DNA of 64,000 nucleotides, taken from Promicromonospora sp. Populi. GTDB taxonomy: Bacteria > Actinomycetota > Actinomycetes > Actinomycetales > Cellulomonadaceae. The stretch is from the NCBI RefSeq assembly GCF_041081105.1, contig NZ_CP163528.1, forward strand, positions 4,588,001-4,652,000, in the 5' to 3' direction. Under the pieces are notes generated by a model. It saw nothing but the letters and a program-made list of their open reading frames with translations, made no database searches and was not told the origin of the DNA. This document shows positions 58,690 to 64,000 of this stretch, piece after piece (the first letter of the stretch is position 1; the number at the start of each line of letters is the position of its first letter). The position numbers were made by a program, and so were the translations under genes.

Positions 58690-59637
58690 GTGACTACGAC
58701 ATCCACTTCCTCGCCGCCGGTCCCTGCGGCGATCACGCCGCCACGAGGCCGAAGGCCGAAGCGCCTCGGCGAGAAGCTCGGGCCCTACGCCTACATCGCG
58801 CCGTTCTTCATCATGTTCGGCATCTTCGGGCTCTTCCCGCTCGTGTTCACCGGCTGGGTCTCGCTGCACGACTGGCAGCCGCTCGCGACGGAGCAGACGT
58901 TCATCGGCCTGGAGAACTACCGGGTCATGCTCGAGGACCCGCGGTTCTGGAAGGCGATCGGCAACACGTTCTCCATCTTCCTGATGTCGACGATCCCAGG
59001 CCTGGTCCTCAGCCTGATCATCGCCTCGGTGCTGAACAACCGCAGCCTTCGGGTCAAGACGTTCTGGCGGATGGCCCTCCTCCTGCCGAACATCACGCCG
59101 CTCGTGACGACCACCATCGTCTTCGGTGCGGTCTTCGCGCGGGACTACGGCCCGCTCGCGTGGGTGCTCGACCTACTCGGGCTGCCGGCGATCGCCTGGG
59201 ACTCGCATCCGTTCACTACCCAGCTCGTCATCTCGCTGATGGTCATCTGGCGGTGGACCGGCTTCAACGCCCTCATCTTCCTCGCGGCCATGCAGGCCGT
59301 GCCGGCGTCCCTCTACGAGTCAGCAGAGATCGACGGGGCTGACCGGTGGCAGACCTTCGTCCATGTCACCCTGCCGTCGATCCGCCCGACGATCCTGTTC
59401 TCCGTCGTCACCTCGACGGTGGGCGGGATGCAGATCTTCACCGAAGCCCTGCTCTTCACCGACCCGATGGGTGGGAACAACGGGCAGGGGCTGACGATGA
59501 CGCTCCTGGTCTACGGACAGGCGTTCAACTCGTTCCACTTCGGGTACGCGTCGGCGATCGCCATCGCGCTCCTGTTGATCGTCCTCGTCATCGCGGGGAT
59601 CAACTTCCTGCTCGCGCGACTGGTTCGGAGCGCCTGA
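58690..59637 (+). CDS. Sugar ABC transporter permease (MalF type)
   Basis: 315 residues with about six membrane helices, a Pro-rich cytosolic N-terminus, and the EAA loop YESAEIDGADRWQTFVHVTLP (~215-235) that contacts the ATPase. The GTG at 58690 is 73 bp after the binding-protein stop. Its stop overlaps the next ATG (TGATG). Confidence 0.93.
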   Translation: MTTTSTSSPPVPAAITPPRGRRPKRLGEKLGPYAYIAPFFIMFGIFGLFPLVFTGWVSLHDWQPLATEQTFIGLENYRVMLEDPRFWKAIGNTFSIFLMSTIPGLVLSLIIASVLNNRSLRVKTFWRMALLLPNITPLVTTTIVFGAVFARDYGPLAWVLDLLGLPAIAWDSHPFTTQLVISLMVIWRWTGFNALIFLAAMQAVPASLYESAEIDGADRWQTFVHVTLPSIRPTILFSVVTSTVGGMQIFTEALLFTDPMGGNNGQGLTMTLLVYGQAFNSFHFGYASAIAIALLLIVLVIAGINFLLARLVRSA

Positions 59638-60572
59638 TGTCCCCCACCGACACCGATCTGAGCACGCCGCGCAACCGCCGGCGGAAGTATCCCTCGCGCT
59701 CGGCGCGCATCAGCGACGTCCGCTCCAAGGACCGGCGACGGCGATCTCCGCGCGGACGGATGTCCTCCTTCGGCTACCTGATCCTTGTGATCGGGGTGCT
59801 GGGCTCGGTCGCTCCGCTCTACTGGATGTTCGTCGTCGGGTCGAACGACACCTCCGCGGTGTCTGCCTTCCCGCCGGTGTTCCTCCCCGGCGGCAACTTC
59901 TTCGAGAACCTGGCGACGGTGAACGCGCGCGTGCCGTTCGGCGGATCGATCCTCAACAGCGCGATCGTCGCGGTCTCCGTCGCCGTCCTGCAGATGTTCT
60001 TCTGCAGCCTGGCGGGCTACGCCTTCGCCAAGCTGCGCTTCCGCGGACGCTCGGGGCTGCTCGTCGCGGTCGTCGCGACGATGGCCATCCCCGCGCAGCT
60101 CGGGATCGTGCCGATGTACCTGATCATGACCCAGCTGCACTGGATCGACACCCTGCAGGCGCTCATCGTGCCGGGTGCGGTCTCCGCCTTCGGCGTGTTC
60201 TGGATGCGCCAGGTCGTCGTCGGGGCCATCCCCGACGAGCTGATCGAGGCGGCGCGGGTCGACGGGTGCGGCACGTTCCGGACCTACTGGCAGATCGTCC
60301 TGCCCAACATCCGCGGTTCGGTAGCAGTCTTCGGGCTGTTCGCGGCGATGGGTGCATGGAACGACTTCCTCTGGCCGTTGATCATCCTGAACTCGCCGGA
60401 GAACTTCACGTCCCAGGTCGCCATCCAGCAGCTGCGCACCGACTACATGGGCGTCGACTACTCGGTAGTCATGACGGCGTCCGTCATCGCCACCCTCCCC
60501 CTTCTCCTGCTCTTCATCGCCGCGGGCAAGCAGCTCGTGGCCGGAATCATGGAGGGCGCAGTGAAGGGGTGA
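59637..60572 (+). CDS. Sugar ABC transporter permease (MalG type)
   Basis: 311 residues from the ATG at 59637. A long Arg-rich cytosolic N-terminus (~45 residues) precedes six helices. The EAA motif is IEAARVDGCGTFRTYWQIVLP (~200-220). No ATPase gene follows, so the importer must use a shared multi-sugar ATPase (MsiK-like) encoded elsewhere, as is usual in actinobacteria. Confidence 0.93.
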   Translation: MSPTDTDLSTPRNRRRKYPSRSARISDVRSKDRRRRSPRGRMSSFGYLILVIGVLGSVAPLYWMFVVGSNDTSAVSAFPPVFLPGGNFFENLATVNARVPFGGSILNSAIVAVSVAVLQMFFCSLAGYAFAKLRFRGRSGLLVAVVATMAIPAQLGIVPMYLIMTQLHWIDTLQALIVPGAVSAFGVFWMRQVVVGAIPDELIEAARVDGCGTFRTYWQIVLPNIRGSVAVFGLFAAMGAWNDFLWPLIILNSPENFTSQVAIQQLRTDYMGVDYSVVMTASVIATLPLLLLFIAAGKQLVAGIMEGAVKG

Positions 60573-60621
60573 GACCCCGTGCGCCACGAACCGCCCCTTC
60601 CTTCCAACCCCCTTGAGAGCC

Positions 60622-62856
60622 ATGACTACTTCTGCCGTCCACCGCCCGCTGACCCACCAGGACCAGGTCGCCGAGGTCATCGCGGAGATGACGCTCGACG
60701 AGAAGCTCGCGCAGCTGATCGGACTCTGGTTGCACGTCTCCGACGGGGCCGATGTCGCCCCCATGCAGCACGAGATGCTCTCCAAGGTTCGCGATCTGGA
60801 CTACTACATCGGGCACGGGCTGGGCCAGCTCACCCGGCCGCTGGGGAGCCGCGTCGTCGCGGCCGAGGACATGTCGGCCTCGCTGGACGGCATCCAGCAG
60901 CAGGTCATCAACAAGAGCCGGTTCGGGATCCCGGCACTGGCGCACGAGGAGATCCTGACCGGGCTGCAGCTCTACGGCGCGGCGACCTATCCCGCGCCGC
61001 TCGCCTGGGGCGCGAGCTGGGACCCCGAGCTCATCGAGCAGATGGGGCGCCTGATCGGCGAGTCGATGCAGCAGCTCGGCATCCACCTCGGCCTCGCGCC
61101 GGTGCTGGACCTCGTCCGGGACCACCGGTGGGGCCGGGTCGAGGAGTGCATCTCGGAGGACCCGTACCTCGTCGGCGTGATCGGCACGAGCTACGTGCGC
61201 GGCGTGCAGTCCAACGGCGTCGGCGCGACGCTGAAGCACTTCCTGGCGTACTCCGGCTCGCAGGCCGGCCGCAACCTCGCCCCCGTGCACGCCGGCCGCC
61301 GCGAGGTGCTGGAGCAGTTCGCCGTGCCGTTCGAGATGGCGGTCAAGCTGGCTCGCCCGGCGTCCGTGATGCACTCCTACGCGGAGATCGACGGAACGCC
61401 CGTGGCGGCCGACCCCGAGCTGCTGACGGAGCTGCTGCGCAACCAGTGGGGGTTCGAGGGCACCGTCGTCGCCGACTACTTCGGCGTCGCGTTCCTGCAC
61501 ACGTTGCACGACATCGCCGAGGGAACGGCCCAGGCCGCGGCACTCGCGCTGCGGGCCGGTGTCGACGTCGAGCTGCCGACGGGCAACGCCTACCTCGAAC
61601 CGCTCAAGGAGCTGATCGAGGCGGGCCAGGTCGACATCGCCCTGGTGGACCGCGCCCTTGAGCGCGTGTTGCGGCAGAAGGTCGAGCTCGGCGTCACGAG
61701 CGCCGCGCCACGTCCCGCCCAGGTCGATCTCGACCCGCCCGCCGCGCGGGAGATCGCACGGCGCATCGGCGAGGAGTCGGTGGTGCTGTTGTCCAACACC
61801 GGGATCCTGCCGCTGCACGACGGCGGTACGGTCGCCGTCGTCGGCCCGAACGCGGACTCTGCCGAAGGGCTGCTCGGCAACTACAGCTTCACGAACCACG
61901 TCGACGTCCCCGAGGGCACACCCATCGGCATCTCGGTGCCGACCATCCTCGACGCGCTGCGCCAGGAGCTGCCTGGCTCGACGGTCCGGCATGCGTTCGG
62001 CTGCACCGTCCGCGCCGATCAGCAGGACGAGGAGTCCGCCCTGCGCGGGATCGCCGAGGCTGCGGAGATCGCGGCTGCGGCCGACGTGGCGATCGTCGTC
62101 GTGGGCGATCGTGCGGGACTCTTCGGCAGGGGGACCAGCGGGGAGGGGAGCGACACCGACAACCCGGTGCTGCCGGGCCGGCAGGGCGAGCTGGTGGATG
62201 CGGTGCTCGCCACCGGGACGCCGGTAGTCCTGGTCCTGGTCACCGGCCGTCCGTACCCGCTCAGCCGGTGGTCGGGTCGGGTGGCGGCCCTCGTGCAGTC
62301 CTTCTTCCCCGGCGAGGAGGGCGGCCCGGCCGTGGCCGGCGTCCTGAGCGGGCGCATCAACCCGAGTGGCCGCCTGCCCGTCAGCCTCCCGTTCGGCTCC
62401 GGCGCGCATCCCTACTTCTACCTCACGCCGCGGCTCGGCGGGCTCACGCCGATCTCGGCCATCGATCCCGCACCGGAGTTCCCGTTCGGGCACGGGCTCT
62501 CGTACACGACGTTCGCGCGCAGCGCGCTGAGCGTCACTGCGGACACCTGGACCACTGCCGGCACGATGCAGGTGACGGCGCAGGTCACGAACACCGGAGA
62601 CCGGGCCGGTGCCGACGTCGTGCAGCTCTACGTGCGGGACGAGTACGCGTCGGTCACCCGGCCGATGCGGCAGCTCATCGGGTGGGCGCGGGTCGAGCTC
62701 GACGCGGGTGAGTCGGCCGAGGTCTCGTTCGAGGTGCCGGCGCTGGCTTGCGCTGGTCTCGCGCGAGCTGCGCTGGCAGGTGGAGCCCGGGGCGTTCACG
62801 TTCACGATCGCCGGGACCGCGGCGGCGGACGGCCTCTCCGAGCGGGTTGTGCTTGA
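60622..62856 (+). CDS. GH3 beta-glucosidase, C-terminus altered by frameshift
   Basis: 744 residues from the ATG at 60622. GH3 N-domain motifs: LAHEEILTGLQLYGAATYP, the catalytic-site GVGATLKHFLAYSG (~205), and the nucleophile Asp in GTVVADYFGVAF (~290). The second domain has VAVVGPNADSAEGLLGNYS and GTSGEGSDTDNPVLPG. The fibronectin-III-like domain begins with FGHGLSYTTFARSAL. Near 62740 the frame departs from family sequence; the natural C-terminus is in another frame to 62929. No signal peptide, so it acts on an imported glucoside inside the cell. Confidence 0.88.
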   Translation: MTTSAVHRPLTHQDQVAEVIAEMTLDEKLAQLIGLWLHVSDGADVAPMQHEMLSKVRDLDYYIGHGLGQLTRPLGSRVVAAEDMSASLDGIQQQVINKSRFGIPALAHEEILTGLQLYGAATYPAPLAWGASWDPELIEQMGRLIGESMQQLGIHLGLAPVLDLVRDHRWGRVEECISEDPYLVGVIGTSYVRGVQSNGVGATLKHFLAYSGSQAGRNLAPVHAGRREVLEQFAVPFEMAVKLARPASVMHSYAEIDGTPVAADPELLTELLRNQWGFEGTVVADYFGVAFLHTLHDIAEGTAQAAALALRAGVDVELPTGNAYLEPLKELIEAGQVDIALVDRALERVLRQKVELGVTSAAPRPAQVDLDPPAAREIARRIGEESVVLLSNTGILPLHDGGTVAVVGPNADSAEGLLGNYSFTNHVDVPEGTPIGISVPTILDALRQELPGSTVRHAFGCTVRADQQDEESALRGIAEAAEIAAAADVAIVVVGDRAGLFGRGTSGEGSDTDNPVLPGRQGELVDAVLATGTPVVLVLVTGRPYPLSRWSGRVAALVQSFFPGEEGGPAVAGVLSGRINPSGRLPVSLPFGSGAHPYFYLTPRLGGLTPISAIDPAPEFPFGHGLSYTTFARSALSVTADTWTTAGTMQVTAQVTNTGDRAGADVVQLYVRDEYASVTRPMRQLIGWARVELDAGESAEVSFEVPALACAGLARAALAGGARGVHVHDRRDRGGGRPLRAGCA

Positions 62857-62929
62857 TGGTCCGACGGTTGTGCTCGACCAGGACCGCCCGCTGGTCACGA
62901 GCGTCGACGTCCGCCGCGCGGTGCCGTGA
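62744..62929 (+). pseudogene. Detached C-terminus of the GH3 beta-glucosidase
   Basis: In the frame shifted from the main ORF, the sequence reads LALVSRELRWQVEPGAFTF and ends VDVRRAVP at 62929. This matches the expected end of a GH3 Fn3-like domain (...ELRWxVEPG). The break lies in the repetitive stretch CGCTGGCTTGCGCTGG (62741-62756). Restoring the frame would give a protein of ~768 residues. Confidence 0.8.
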
Positions 62930-62943
62930 GGAGCGGAGCGACG

Positions 62944-63993
62944 ATGCGTGCCGCGCGCTGGCATGCGCGCGGCGACGTCCGCATCGAGGACGTGCCGGTA
63001 CCCGTCGTCCGAGCGCCGCACGAGCTCGTCCTGGCGGTCGAGTGGTGCGGCATCTGCGGCAGCGACCTCGAGGAGTACCGCAGTGGGCCGATCTCGGTGC
63101 CCGTGACTCCGCATCCGCGCCGCGGGTCGGCGGCGCCGATCGTCCTGGGCCACGAGTTCGTCGGCCGGGTGCACACGGCGGCCGACGACGGCACCGGGCC
63201 GGCGGTGGGAACACTGGTGGTCCCGGACGTGGTCCTCGGCTGCGGCGAGTGCCGGTGGTGCCTGCGGCACGAGGAAGGGCTGTGCGAGACGCTCGCGGTG
63301 CGCGGCCAGACCGAGGACGGCGGGCTCGCCCGATACGCCGTCGCGGACGCCCGGACCTGTCTTGTGGTGCCCGACGGCGTGACCGCTCAGCAGGCGGCCC
63401 TGGTCGAGCCCGCCTCGGTCGCGGTCCGGGCGATCCGCAAGCTCGACGCCGTCATCGGTGCCCGCGTGGCCGTCGTCGGCGGCGGGACGATCGGTCAGCT
63501 CGTCGCTCGCGTTGCCCTGGCGGCCGGGGCGACGGTCGGCCTGGTGGTCGACACCCGGGCGTCTCGCCGAGAGCTCGCCGAGCGCTCCGGCGTGGCACGC
63601 GGTCTCTCACCGGACGAGGCGGCGGCTCTCGTCGACCCCCGTGCCGGATTCGACGCCGTGTTCGAGTGCAGCGGCGCGGACGGGGCGCTCGCGCTCGCGA
63701 TCGACCTCACCCGGCGCGGCGGGACGATCGTCGCGCTCGGCATCCGTGCCGACGCGGACCGGCTCGACTCGACGGCACTGGTGCTGACCGAGAAGCGCAT
63801 CCTCGGGTCCGCCGCCCACCTGTGGGACGAGGACTCGGCGCCGGCGCTGAACCTGATCGCGGAGGGCAGGGTGCTCGTCGACGACCTCATCACCCATCGC
63901 ATCCCCCTCGACGAGGTGGTCGCCGGCGGGTTCGAGATGCTCGGCGATCCCGGCCGCGACGTGCTGAAGGTACTCGTTGACTGCCGAGGCTGA
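62944..63993 (+). CDS. Zinc-dependent alcohol dehydrogenase (butanediol/sorbitol type)
   Basis: 349 residues from the ATG at 62944, with GAGGAGCGGAG upstream. Catalytic zinc Cys in CGICGSDLEEY (~38), GHEFVGRV (~70), structural zinc CGECRWCLRHEEGLC (~100-115), NAD-binding VVGGGTIGQLVAR (~178) and VVDTRASR, and FECSGADGAL. The layout resembles 2,3-butanediol or sorbitol dehydrogenases. It follows the GH3 gene by 14 bp, so is probably the last gene of the LacI-controlled sugar operon, oxidising a released sugar or aglycone alcohol. Confidence 0.92.
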   Translation: MRAARWHARGDVRIEDVPVPVVRAPHELVLAVEWCGICGSDLEEYRSGPISVPVTPHPRRGSAAPIVLGHEFVGRVHTAADDGTGPAVGTLVVPDVVLGCGECRWCLRHEEGLCETLAVRGQTEDGGLARYAVADARTCLVVPDGVTAQQAALVEPASVAVRAIRKLDAVIGARVAVVGGGTIGQLVARVALAAGATVGLVVDTRASRRELAERSGVARGLSPDEAAALVDPRAGFDAVFECSGADGALALAIDLTRRGGTIVALGIRADADRLDSTALVLTEKRILGSAAHLWDEDSAPALNLIAEGRVLVDDLITHRIPLDEVVAGGFEMLGDPGRDVLKVLVDCRG

Positions 63994-64000
63994 CCCGATC

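Noticed and set aside
60547..63270. 907-codon minus-strand open frame
   Set aside because: Antisense to the GH3 and dehydrogenase genes; no domain recognised.

Overview
This window comes from a high-GC, Gram-positive actinobacterium, most likely a member of the Micrococcales (Promicromonosporaceae/Cellulomonas-like; the family is inference). Pointers are GTG/TTG starts, ATGA/GTGA gene overlaps, long open antisense frames caused by GC bias, a WhiB7 regulator, a mycoredoxin (mycothiol user), an AdnA/AdnB-type motor-nuclease pair, UvrD2, DUF3107 and DUF3152. No rRNA, CRISPR array or insertion sequence was recognised.

Region 1 (1-7.9 kb) holds housekeeping and small-metabolism genes: a truncated PRC/MgtE_N protein, a general-stress-type membrane protein, an aminopeptidase P with an alpha/beta hydrolase, a PHP phosphoesterase coupled to a MarC membrane protein, and a DUF1905 protein. 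Embedded here is an unusual 1.5-kb cassette at about 1847-3377. It is one gene for an AbiEi-like/DUF559 nuclease-like protein bracketed by two copies of a ~125-bp palindromic element whose stems carry compensating changes, plus a 31-bp tandem repeat.

Region 2 (7.9-35.3 kb) is a conserved actinobacterial block. From memory, its gene content and order resemble Mycobacterium tuberculosis Rv3211 down to Rv3193c: DEAD-box helicase, DUF3107, DUF3152, AdnA/AdnB, NudC, mycoredoxin, UvrD2, WhiB7, a DUF2342 metalloprotease-like protein, a YlbL-type PDZ/Lon-like protease and a UPF0182 membrane protein. Lineage-specific genes are inserted: a degenerate aminoglycoside/macrolide-phosphotransferase-like protein, a PadR/DUF1700 pair, a HAD phosphatase and an XRE/TPR-type regulator. 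whiB7 has a long leader with promoter, upstream ORF, intrinsic terminator and a possible antiterminator.

Region 3 (35.3-44.7 kb) starts with a nicotianamine-synthase-like gene and an initiator tRNA-Met with its own promoter and terminator, then becomes accessory in character: a MarR regulator, two SDR oxidoreductases, a MazG-like protein, an MmyB-type regulator, and a LysR-controlled MFS / metallo-beta-lactamase-fold / fumarylacetoacetase-family operon.

Region 4 (44.7-64 kb) is a sugar or glycoside catabolic island. A six-gene, fully overlapping minus-strand operon (three TIM-barrel sugar isomerase/epimerase-like proteins, a zinc alcohol dehydrogenase, a ThuA protein and an alpha/beta hydrolase) diverges from an AraC regulator. 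Three coupled Gfo/Idh/MocA oxidoreductases follow on the plus strand. A further isomerase with a frameshifted Gfo gene diverges from a LacI regulator, which is followed by a CUT1-type sugar ABC importer without its own ATPase, a GH3 beta-glucosidase (frame broken near its C-terminus) and another zinc dehydrogenase. Together these suggest import and oxidative processing of a glycoside through keto-sugar intermediates.
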